DNA of 7,117 nt. It comes from Candidatus Margulisiibacteriota bacterium (lineage in GTDB: Bacteria; Margulisbacteria; WOR-1; O2-12-FULL-45-9). The stretch is taken from assembly GCA_018814265.1 (NCBI GenBank), contig JAHIZU010000180.1, positions 1-7,117 on the forward strand, given 5' to 3'. A program made the position numbers and the translations under genes. Under the pieces are notes generated by a model that saw nothing but the letters and a program-made list of their open reading frames with translations, made no database searches and was not told the DNA's origin. How positions within the stretch are numbered: the stretch's first letter is position 1; each line of letters begins with the position of its first letter. Positions 1 through 5,795 of this stretch are shown one piece after another.

Positions 1-1049
1 GCATTCCAGATCAGGTAGCGGCTGGTGCCCGCGTCTTTACAAGCCTGGATCTGGGCTTCAATATACTTTGGCCCAAAGTTAGGCGACCTGAGATTGAATC
101 CCTGCAGCCACGGCACCACTGCGACTGATTCCCCGGAGAGCAGGTCCAGCGCTCTTTTCACTCCAGTGTAGATAAAATGATAGGGTTCTGACCCAGGATT
201 GGCGTAGCCGTCATAGCCGGAATGAAAATGGGACGGGTAAAACATTGGCGAGATAACATCAATGTACTTGGCCATTTGTTTGAGGTCTTGCCCTAGATTA
301 GCACTGTCGTTTTGACCCTGCCAGGCTGTTACCCCAAAAATATCCACTGCCAATGAAACATTATACTTACTTAAACGATGACGAGTGTCCCTTAAAAAAG
401 TGTTGATACAGTCTATCTTGCTCATGCCTGGTTTTTCAAAAGGATAAACTGCCAGATGGGATTTTCTTTCCGCTGGGAAGCGAATGTAATCAAATTGGAT
501 CTCGTCAGCGCCGGACATTGCAGCACGCTCCGCGACCAATTCATTGAATAGCCTGACCTCATCCGAATATGGGTCAGCCCACTTTCCACCTTTAAGATCA
601 CGGTAAAGCTCGCCATTGGGCATTTTAACACCCAGGTCCGGCCGAGTTAGAACCAGATGATCATCTTTAAACACCACCAGCCGCACACTGACAATAAAGC
701 CCTCGGCATGCAGCTCCTCAGTCAACTTTGATAACCAAGGATCTGGCTCAATGCGGGACATAAAGTTGAGCTTCTTCTCTTTGGCCAGCTTGAGCAGCGG
801 CTGACTTATAACATGCTTAGCGTCAACAACAATTGTATTCAAGCCGCTTTTCCTGGCTTGTTCCTTAATGTGGGCAAAACGGGTCGACGTCAAGCTCATA
901 TAGTACGTAACATACAGCCCTCGGTCAGCCATCCGCTTGGTCCGCGTGCCTGCCCCCTGCTGTTCCTCGTTGAAATTAAGGGACAGGGCCAGAAAAAACA
1001 CCGGCACCAGGATAAAAGTTGTTGTGGTTTTGATCAGACCCTTTAACAT
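1..1049 (-). CDS. Putative glycoside hydrolase, DUF4015 (GH13-like) family, C-terminus cut by window edge
   Basis: The frame stays open from an ATG at 1049-1047 to the left edge, giving 349 whole codons with no stop, so the 3' end is missing. Residues 1-25 have Lys3 and Lys7 followed by a hydrophobic stretch (TFILVPVFFLALSLNF): an export signal or membrane anchor without a lipobox. The rest follows the order of the DUF4015 putative glycosyl hydrolase (a TIM barrel related to alpha-amylases): NTIVVDAK (71-78), RPDLGVK (136-142), WADPY (157-161), DEIQFDYIRFP (182-192), VDIFG (235-239), ISPMFYPSHF (266-275), PWLQGF (313-318) and LIWN at the edge. By analogy with amylase-type barrels, Asp187 is the likely nucleophile; that is inference. 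The substrate is unknown; the enzyme probably acts on a polysaccharide outside the cytoplasmic membrane. An in-frame GTG lies two codons upstream (1055-1053). No Shine-Dalgarno precedes either start, and an extended -10 box sits immediately upstream, which suggests a leaderless message. The gene is divergent from the response regulator. The family call is firm; the catalytic activity is not proven. Confidence 0.88.
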   Translation of the reverse strand, partial: MLKGLIKTTTTFILVPVFFLALSLNFNEEQQGAGTRTKRMADRGLYVTYYMSLTSTRFAHIKEQARKSGLNTIVVDAKHVISQPLLKLAKEKKLNFMSRIEPDPWLSKLTEELHAEGFIVSVRLVVFKDDHLVLTRPDLGVKMPNGELYRDLKGGKWADPYSDEVRLFNELVAERAAMSGADEIQFDYIRFPAERKSHLAVYPFEKPGMSKIDCINTFLRDTRHRLSKYNVSLAVDIFGVTAWQGQNDSANLGQDLKQMAKYIDVISPMFYPSHFHSGYDGYANPGSEPYHFIYTGVKRALDLLSGESVAVVPWLQGFNLRSPNFGPKYIEAQIQACKDAGTSRYLIWN

Positions 1050-1056
1050 GTTCACT

Positions 1057-1065
1057 ATTATATCA
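1057..1065 (-). promoter_or_regulatory. Extended -10 promoter for the DUF4015 gene
   Basis: The minus strand reads TGATATAAT (1065 to 1057), a perfect extended -10 element (TGnTATAAT). The hexamer 17 bp upstream (1085-1080, AATCAA) is a poor -35, which the TG extension could compensate for. The -10 ends only seven bases before the ATG at 1049, so transcription would begin at or next to the start codon. This is read by eye, with no mapped transcription start. Confidence 0.5.
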
Positions 1066-1068
1066 TGT

Positions 1069-1097
1069 TTGACGTGATTTTGATTTTGTGAGAGAAT
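1069..1097 (+). promoter_or_regulatory. Possible promoter for the response regulator gene
   Basis: TTGACG (1069-1074, five of six matches to the -35 consensus) is followed by 17 bp and GAGAAT (1092-1097, four of six matches to the -10, including the important A2 and T6). The expected start near 1104 would leave a very short leader, beginning at or inside the Shine-Dalgarno site, which weakens the call. The element lies inside the region the divergent DUF4015 promoter would occupy, so polymerase binding at the two may be mutually exclusive. Confidence 0.35.
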
Positions 1098-1103
1098 TAC
1101 GCC

Positions 1104-1108
1104 GGAGG
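1104..1108 (+). promoter_or_regulatory. Ribosome binding site of the response regulator
   Basis: GGAGG lies 8 nt before the ATG at 1117. This fixes the start of the receiver protein, although other ATG codons follow at residues 5 and 7. Confidence 0.85.
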
Positions 1109-1116
1109 TAGCAATT

Positions 1117-1587
1117 ATGGCTAAACATATGGTCATGGTCGTTGATGATGAAGTTGATGTAGCCAATTCTATTGCCAATACCATCAAAGACACGGACCGC
1201 TACGATGTCATTACTGCCTATTCCGCTAAGGAAGCACTGGAGCATTTAAAAAAGAACAAGGTCATGATGGGCCTGGGCGGCAATCGCATCGGGCTGATCC
1301 TGCTGGACATCAAGATGCCCGAGATGGACGGCCTGCAGCTGCTGACCAAGATCCGCCACGACTTTGGCGAAGATATCGGCATTTCCATGCTCACCGCCTG
1401 GGAAGACGAGGAAAAATGGGATCGCGCCACTTCCGGTTTTGTCGTTAATTACATCAAGAAGCCTTTTAAATCGGAAGAATTGATCACCACCCTCGATGAC
1501 TTTTTCTCCGGGGAAGAAGGCCAGATGGTGCTCAAGACTTTTGAAAAACACATTAGCAAAAGAGAAGAATTCAATCAGAAAGATTGA
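1117..1587 (+). CDS. Single-domain response regulator (CheY-like receiver)
   Basis: This 156-residue protein is a phosphoryl-accepting receiver domain with no output domain. It has the full active-site set: the acidic pair Asp10/Asp11 (VVDDE), phosphoacceptor Asp64 in LLDIKMPEMDG, switch Thr93 in SMLTA, and Lys115 in IKKPF. The spacings Asp64-Thr93 and Thr93-Lys115 match CheY. The distance from Asp11 to Asp64 is 53 residues rather than about 44, because of a Gly-rich stretch before the phosphoacceptor strand (KNKVMMGLGGNRIG, residues 46-59). A charged tail of about 20 residues follows the last receiver helix (from about residue 135) and is too short for a known DNA-binding or enzymatic domain. 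The protein probably acts by protein-protein contact or as a relay intermediate. The neighbouring convergent histidine kinase is the natural partner candidate, though pairing is inferred only from adjacency. The start is supported by GGAGG at 1104-1108. Confidence 0.93.
   Translation: MAKHMVMVVDDEVDVANSIANTIKDTDRYDVITAYSAKEALEHLKKNKVMMGLGGNRIGLILLDIKMPEMDGLQLLTKIRHDFGEDIGISMLTAWEDEEKWDRATSGFVVNYIKKPFKSEELITTLDDFFSGEEGQMVLKTFEKHISKREEFNQKD
1571..1587. repeat. Inverted repeat spanning the response regulator stop codon
   Basis: TCAATC (1571-1576) and GATTGA (1582-1587) form a perfect 6-bp stem with a 5-nt loop. The right arm contains the TGA stop of the response regulator. Read on the minus strand, the hairpin lies 28 bases past the kinase stop and is followed by a pyrimidine-rich ATTCTTCTCTTTT. 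It could therefore act as a weak terminator for the kinase. The stem is AT-rich and the U-tract is interrupted, so this may be chance. Confidence 0.25.
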
Positions 1588-1614
1588 TGCCAGCGCTGAC
1601 AGACCTGCCCCCAA

Positions 1615-3699
1615 CTAAAACAGGATCTTAAAAGTCGTTCCTTTGCCCTCTTCGCTCTTGACCCTGATATCTCCGCCGTGTTCCCTGATTATGCGATAAG
1701 CGATCGACAGTCCCAGGCCAACCCCCTCATGCCGGCTGGAAAAAAACGGGTCAAAGATCTTTTCCATTATTTGGGGCGGAATGCCATTGCCAGTGTCTGT
1801 TACTTCCGCCACGGCCCGGCCTTCATCAATATAGGTCCTGATCGTCAGGGTTCCGCCTTCGGGCATGGCTTGGATCGCGTTCTGGAACAGATTAACAAAA
1901 ATCTCTTCCAGCTCGATCTTGTCTCCCTTGATCAAAGGGACCAGCTCCAGGTCCTTTTTCAAGTTAACCGCGCTGATCGCGACTAACTGCAGGGAGGAAA
2001 TAATGGCTTCATTTAAATCAACCTCTTCTTCCTGGCGGGGTTTTTCCTTGGCCATGCGCAGCATGCGCTGGATTATCGCGGCGATACGGTCAACATGCCT
2101 CAAAACAAGATCGCGGTGATTTTTAAGATAGGCCAGATCTCTTTCCCGACTGGGCAACCTGTCGGTTTCGGAGCGGATAACTGTCAGCGGGTTGCGGATC
2201 TCATGCGTCACCCCGGCGGTAAGTGTTCCCAGAGAAGCCAGGCGCTGGGAACGTGACAACTGCCTTTCAGCAACTTCCAGTTCCGCCCTGATCTTTTCAT
2301 AGGAGCGCGTATGATCCAGGGTGATTGCTGCCTGACTGGCCAGGACCATTAAAAGCTGAATATCATCATCCGTATAGTGGTCTTCAGAAAGCTTCCTGCC
2401 TAGAACGAAAATAGCGATCAAGCGGTCTTCCAGCAAACAGGGTACCACAAGTTCCCTCTTAGGATCATGCGGAAATAGCACCGGCGCCCGGGTTAATATC
2501 AACTGCTTGACCAACTGGTCATCAATTCTGATCTCTTCACCGCTTTGTTTTGCCGAAGCCGTCTCTTCATCAAAGACCACGTAACGCTTCGAGGTTGCCT
2601 CCGCGCGGCTAAAATTCTCAGGCAAAAATATGCGTGGATTGGAGATCTCAACCACATCATGAAAGGTTCTGTACAGGATCTGGAGAATCGAAGCCAGGGA
2701 AAGCTTTTCCCCTACTTTCATGCTGGCTTCAGATAATTCTTTGTAATAGTCATATTTGCCGTGTAAAAAAAGCTTGTCAGATGTTGTTTGGATGAAAAGC
2801 CGGATACGCTGATGGATCTGGCCGACCAGAATACCGTAAAGCACGGTGATAGCAATAAAGGTGAACGTTATGCTTGTGGAGATGTAGGTCCAATGAAGCC
2901 AAACAAGGCCTAAATAAATCAAGCCAAGAAACAGAACCGCAATTACTTCGGCCACCGTCCGGCTGATGATAACAGAAATATCCATCAGGCGCGATTTTGT
3001 AATAGCGTAAGAGATAAAGCCAACAGTAATAACCGTAGAAAAGGGGCCGACCCCGGCCAAAAGCGAATAACCAAACAAGGGCAAAACTAAATTGGTAATC
3101 ACCGGAAATATAAAACCCAAAAAGAAGCCCAATAAAACATAAACGATCTGCCGCCTATTCAGGCCCCGATAGGCATAATATCTTTCGATCAATCTAGAAA
3201 AAGCAAAAACCAGAAAGCCCAAAAAATAAACAACAAACAGAGCGAAGGCTGGCCCGGGAATAAAAACGAAACCTTCTTTCAGCCTCAGGATGTCTTTTAT
3301 GATTAAATCCGTAAAAGATATCAGCGCAAAAAAGGTTGCCACACAAAACCAGGCAATCATTTGGTATCTTTTTGGAACAACATCTTCTTTTGGAAAAACA
3401 GAAAAGAAATATATAAATGGTATAGGAATATAAGCATAAACACCGGCTGCGATCTTGCTCCACAACAAGGCTTCAGCAGGCGTATTGGCTAAACCATAAA
3501 ATAATATAAGCATCGCCCATAAAGCCGTGAGCAGGGCGGTTGCAGCATAAGAGAGGTTGATCTTGTTTTTCCAATCTTTTAACAATACAAACATTCCCAG
3601 GGATAAATTGCCGAATATGGCATAAAAGGGAAAAACATATTTAACATCCTGTGTCAGCAGAATAAAAGCCGTTCCTGCAAGAACAATCGTTAATAACAA
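1615..3699 (-). CDS. Membrane-bound sensor histidine kinase: 7TM-type sensor, GAF, HisKA, HATPase
   Basis: The protein has 694 residues if it starts at the TTG at 3699. Residues 1-296 contain about ten hydrophobic segments. They resemble the histidine-kinase N-terminal 7TM region and its usual exit pattern (ISYAITKSRLMDISVIISR, 229-247), followed by two more helices (about 247-270 and 274-296). Residues about 330-465 look like a GAF domain (VVPCLLEDRLIAIFVLG, then LASQAAITLDHTR). The dimerisation and phosphotransfer domain has the H-box HEIRNPLTVI with His499. The ATPase domain is complete: N-box NLFQNAIQAMP (603-613, Asn607), G1 DTGNGI (635-640), F-box IFDPFFSS (648-655) and G2 GVGLGLSI (659-666). 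It should be an active ATP-dependent autokinase that senses a membrane or cytoplasmic signal of unknown identity. It ends 27 bp from the convergent response regulator, a plausible partner. It is not PrsK: the H-box is the ordinary HEIRNP type. The start is uncertain: the Shine-Dalgarno fits an ATT at 3708-3706 better than this TTG. Confidence 0.93.
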   Translation of the reverse strand: MLLTIVLAGTAFILLTQDVKYVFPFYAIFGNLSLGMFVLLKDWKNKINLSYAATALLTALWAMLILFYGLANTPAEALLWSKIAAGVYAYIPIPFIYFFSVFPKEDVVPKRYQMIAWFCVATFFALISFTDLIIKDILRLKEGFVFIPGPAFALFVVYFLGFLVFAFSRLIERYYAYRGLNRRQIVYVLLGFFLGFIFPVITNLVLPLFGYSLLAGVGPFSTVITVGFISYAITKSRLMDISVIISRTVAEVIAVLFLGLIYLGLVWLHWTYISTSITFTFIAITVLYGILVGQIHQRIRLFIQTTSDKLFLHGKYDYYKELSEASMKVGEKLSLASILQILYRTFHDVVEISNPRIFLPENFSRAEATSKRYVVFDEETASAKQSGEEIRIDDQLVKQLILTRAPVLFPHDPKRELVVPCLLEDRLIAIFVLGRKLSEDHYTDDDIQLLMVLASQAAITLDHTRSYEKIRAELEVAERQLSRSQRLASLGTLTAGVTHEIRNPLTVIRSETDRLPSRERDLAYLKNHRDLVLRHVDRIAAIIQRMLRMAKEKPRQEEEVDLNEAIISSLQLVAISAVNLKKDLELVPLIKGDKIELEEIFVNLFQNAIQAMPEGGTLTIRTYIDEGRAVAEVTDTGNGIPPQIMEKIFDPFFSSRHEGVGLGLSIAYRIIREHGGDIRVKSEEGKGTTFKILF

Positions 3700-3714
3700 T
3701 AAAAGAATAGAAGT

Positions 3715-3722
3715 CTCTCCTT
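3715..3722 (-). promoter_or_regulatory. Ribosome binding site of the histidine kinase (start-deciding)
   Basis: AAGGAGAG on the minus strand is a strong Shine-Dalgarno site. Counted from GGAG (3720-3717), an in-frame ATT at 3708-3706 is 8 nt away, which is ideal, while the first conventional start, TTG at 3699-3697, is 17 nt away. An in-frame TAA immediately upstream of this site excludes any earlier start. Confidence 0.75.
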
Positions 3723-3737
3723 TTTATCTATATGCGA

Positions 3738-3766
3738 ATTATAGGAATAATCTTAAACGGAGTCAA
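3738..3766 (-). promoter_or_regulatory. Strong sigma70-type promoter for the histidine kinase
   Basis: The minus strand carries TTGACT (3766-3761, five of six), exactly 17 bp, then a perfect TATAAT (3743-3738). The predicted start near 3731 gives a leader of about 25-30 nt containing the Shine-Dalgarno site. The -35 lies only 12 bp after the stop codon of the PLP-enzyme gene. No terminator hairpin is visible between them, so read-through from upstream is possible in addition to this dedicated promoter. Confidence 0.75.
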
Positions 3767-3778
3767 ATGAAGTATTTG

Positions 3779-5356
3779 TTATTCTGAGGTGTAGCGGCCT
3801 GTGCGATGAATAGAAAAAGTTCCCCGGGTCAGTATTCTATCCTGTCCCGGCAAATAAAATTCTCCCTTCTCTGGATCAAGTTTTAATGCGCTTCGGTCCG
3901 GCCACATGGCTCTTACCTCGGTTAACATGTGCGGTAAATCCAGCAGAGATTCATCTTTGGTTGGAAAACCAAAACTAATGCGAGCGGCATGGTAATCTTG
4001 ATCCCCAGGTAATGCCGCACATCCAGCTCGGCCCTTTCTCGCATGCTTCATGGCGTGCTCAAGTGCCTCCATCTGAGAGGCTCTTAGCAAAGTATACAAA
4101 TAGGGGTGGGCACAAAATTGACCGGGCCTTGAATCAACTCCATAAAAAACCTCCAGGGCTTTTAGCACAAACCCAGGAGGAATATTTCTCCCGCCATCAT
4201 CTTTGAGGCTGAAACTGATAACCGGTCCACGCGGAACAACATCCAAATTCGCTTCTCCCAAGACCCTGAGGCCTGGAACATTCAAGATATTTGCCATGAC
4301 GAGACGAGTTAGGCGTTCTTCCTCTTTCTCTATTTCAACCATCCCTGCCCGCGCTAATGTTAAGGCCGCCTTGCCTAATGAAACCTGGGCAATATATGCC
4401 GGGGTTCCCGGCTCAAAATTATAGGGCGGTCCAGCATAAAAAATATCCTGTAAAGTAACCCCGGTTATAGTTCCTCCCGCAGGTATCAGGGAGGGTCCTT
4501 CAAAAAAGTCTTTGGGCCCAACAATTGCTCCGCTACCATCCCTGGCATACATCTTGTGGCCTGACACTGCCAGAAAGACTCTGCCGGGCAAAACGCTCAA
4601 GTCAAGTTGCATTGAAGTGGCGCCTTGAGCATGATCAATAAAAACTAAAGTATTATAGCGCGCTGCAATATTGGCTATCTCTGTGATTTGATTCTTATAT
4701 CCGGTTACATTGGATGAGGATTCAACGCAGAGAACTGGATGATGATTTCGAGAATATGATTTAAGCTTAATTTCAAGATCATTTAAATCGTAGGTGCCAT
4801 CGGGTTTCAAACGGAAATAATCATAATGATCTGTTTCCCGGGCGGGCAGCATTGTCGAATGATGAGCCGCGGGAGAGATAAGAAAAAAACTTTGTGGGTC
4901 TCTGGCAGCGACCCTGGTCAAGACAGACATTCCTTGACTGGTGTTTTGAACAAAGATTACAACATGCTCAGCAGGATTATATCCAAAAAATTCCCCGATT
5001 GCTTCACGCGCTTCTTCAAGCGCCATTGTCATAATTTCAGCGTTGGGCCCTGCCCCTCTGCCAATATTTTCTCTATACCAAGTTTCTAAACTGACCGCCG
5101 CATCCTGCACAGGCACTAGTAACGGCTTGGTTGCAGCATAGTTCAAGCCAATGTGTGGCACAACACCTTTTGCCTTCCCATTTCTAGGACTATAAACTTT
5201 GACCGTCGTTCCTGATCCCAAGGCCAGGTATTTCAGAAGCTCCATTGTTAAGGGCTGACTATTAGCATAGGCCTTTAAGGCTCTTCGTGTATCCCTACAA
5301 CTAGGATTAAGTCCATATTGTCTTGCTAAAGATTTAGCCCTAGAACCAAAAATCAT
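3779..5356 (-). CDS. Long class V PLP-dependent aminotransferase, SufS/cysteine desulfurase-like
   Basis: This 525-residue fold-type I PLP enzyme is about 100 residues longer than the usual 400-420 of SufS. Recognisable elements in order: LNYAAT (71-76, equivalent to LDxAAS), AAHHSTMLP (163-171, His165/His166 at the cofactor), SSSNVTG (213-219), FIDHAQG (239-245, Asp241 contacting the pyridine nitrogen and Gln244), SGHKMYA (265-271) with Schiff-base Lys268, and FEPGTPAY (314-321). The segment RPGQFCAHP (410-418) aligns with the RxGHHCA loop of SufS, putting Cys415 at the persulfide-forming cysteine. ARIS (458-461) puts Arg459 at the substrate-carboxylate arginine. Cysteine desulfurase or selenocysteine lyase chemistry is therefore possible, but the two loop histidines are replaced by Gln-Phe and no suf/isc partner is adjacent. 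A roughly 70-residue N-terminal extension, an insert of about 29 residues between Cys415 and Arg459, and a tail after about residue 485 account for the length. The ATG start is backed by AGGTGAT 6 nt upstream. The fold is certain; the substrate is not. Confidence 0.9.
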   Translation of the reverse strand: MIFGSRAKSLARQYGLNPSCRDTRRALKAYANSQPLTMELLKYLALGSGTTVKVYSPRNGKAKGVVPHIGLNYAATKPLLVPVQDAAVSLETWYRENIGRGAGPNAEIMTMALEEAREAIGEFFGYNPAEHVVIFVQNTSQGMSVLTRVAARDPQSFFLISPAAHHSTMLPARETDHYDYFRLKPDGTYDLNDLEIKLKSYSRNHHPVLCVESSSNVTGYKNQITEIANIAARYNTLVFIDHAQGATSMQLDLSVLPGRVFLAVSGHKMYARDGSGAIVGPKDFFEGPSLIPAGGTITGVTLQDIFYAGPPYNFEPGTPAYIAQVSLGKAALTLARAGMVEIEKEEERLTRLVMANILNVPGLRVLGEANLDVVPRGPVISFSLKDDGGRNIPPGFVLKALEVFYGVDSRPGQFCAHPYLYTLLRASQMEALEHAMKHARKGRAGCAALPGDQDYHAARISFGFPTKDESLLDLPHMLTEVRAMWPDRSALKLDPEKGEFYLPGQDRILTRGTFSIHRTGRYTSE

Positions 5357-5362
5357 TATTTT

Positions 5363-5369
5363 ATCACCT
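5363..5369 (-). promoter_or_regulatory. Ribosome binding site of the class V PLP enzyme
   Basis: AGGTGAT on the minus strand complements the part of the anti-Shine-Dalgarno outside the usual GGAGG core. It ends 6 nt before the ATG at 5356-5354, which supports that start. Confidence 0.6.
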
Positions 5370-5410
5370 ATTAATAAATTCGAACGCAGGCTGCCCCCTG
5401 GGAAGATTGC

Positions 5411-5439
5411 ATTCTAAATATGTTTCGGCCTATAAACAA
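5411..5439 (-). promoter_or_regulatory. Probable promoter for the class V PLP enzyme
   Basis: TTGTTT (5439-5434, three of six, keeping the TTG) is separated by 17 bp from TAGAAT (5416-5411, five of six). The leader would be about 45-50 nt. It lies in the 174-bp gap after the DUF2892 gene, in which I see no gene. Confidence 0.45.
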
Positions 5440-5530
5440 AGAAATTTCAGTGAGTTTACAAATAAAATGGATTAGTAACTGCCCCCTCCGGGGTCAAGGC
5501 TGAGGCTAACATGTAACAGATAGCAGTAAA

Positions 5531-5734
5531 CTATTTATGAGTGTTAATGCCCAGTAGATTGTAAAGCGGACAATAACCGAGTAACCCCGTTACAATCAAC
5601 CACAACGCAGCAAAGAGCAAAATTACAACAAAGATAAGATGAAGTGGCAGATAAAAAGCAAAAAACAGAACTATGCCGCCAATCAGCATCTTTACAAATC
5701 GATCAAAAATATTTTCATTCTTCTTTATCTCCAT
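5531..5734 (-). CDS. Small two-helix membrane protein, DUF2892 (YgaP-type transmembrane domain)
   Basis: This 67-residue protein starts MEIKKNENIFDRF, has two hydrophobic helices (about 14-30 and 33-53), and ends with the family signature GYCPLYNLLGINT (53-65; Cys55, Pro56, Tyr58, Gly62). DUF2892 is the membrane part of YgaP-like proteins, where it can be fused to a rhodanese domain; here it stands alone. Free-standing copies are often near sulfur- or redox-related genes. The SufS-like gene downstream would fit that, but the two have separate promoters, so a link is only suggestive. The frame extends upstream to a TTG at 5749 and an ATG at 5740. However, the Shine-Dalgarno GGGAGG (5747-5742) overlaps or abuts those codons and sits 7 nt before the ATG at 5734, which I choose. 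Confidence 0.88.
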   Translation of the reverse strand: MEIKKNENIFDRFVKMLIGGIVLFFAFYLPLHLIFVVILLFAALWLIVTGLLGYCPLYNLLGINTHK

Positions 5735-5740
5735 GTCCAT

Positions 5741-5747
5741 TCCTCCC
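5741..5747 (-). promoter_or_regulatory. Ribosome binding site of the DUF2892 gene (start-deciding)
   Basis: GGGAGGA on the minus strand lies 6-7 nt before the ATG at 5734-5732. The in-frame ATG at 5740 follows it directly, and the TTG at 5749 overlaps it, so both are poorly placed for initiation. Confidence 0.75.
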
Positions 5748-5766
5748 AATCTGCCGATTTAAGAAA

Positions 5767-5795
5767 ATTATATTCCGGAAAATGGAGAAAGTAAA
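5767..5795 (-). promoter_or_regulatory. Promoter for the DUF2892 gene
   Basis: TTTACT (5795-5790, four of six) is followed by 17 bp and a perfect TATAAT (5772-5767). The predicted start near 5760 gives a leader of about 26 nt. The DUF2892 gene thus appears to be transcribed independently of the glycosyltransferase gene 106 bp upstream. Confidence 0.65.

Noticed and set aside
422..631. Alternative reading frame on the minus strand inside the DUF4015 gene
   Set aside because: The other frame of the same strand encodes a continuous, motif-rich DUF4015 protein across the whole region; this ORF is a shadow.
1246..1614. 122-codon minus-strand ORF opposite the response regulator
   Set aside because: It is antisense to a receiver domain with every catalytic residue intact, and shows no recognisable family; it is a shadow ORF.
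1615..3699. Identification of the kinase as PrsK of the PEP-CTERM/exosortase system
   Set aside because: Length and layout are similar (membrane helices, GAF, kinase core). However, the H-box is the common HEIRNPLTVI type, and no exosortase, PrsR-like regulator or PEP-CTERM protein is in the window.
5391..5487. Nonamer CTGCCCCCT at 5391-5399 and 5479-5487, and again inside the DUF4015 gene (950-958)
   Set aside because: Three copies of a low-complexity C-rich word with no regular spacing, one of them within coding sequence, look like chance rather than a repeat family or operator.
5479..5494. GC-rich hairpin downstream of the DUF2892 gene (CCCC and GGGG arms) as a terminator
   Set aside because: The stem is only 4 bp and is not followed by a U-tract on the minus strand, so it does not meet the usual standard for an intrinsic terminator.
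5357..5530. A missed small gene or RNA in the 174-bp gap between the DUF2892 and PLP-enzyme genes
   Set aside because: No reading frame with a credible start and SD, and no strong RNA fold, was seen; the gap is accounted for by the PLP-enzyme promoter and leader.
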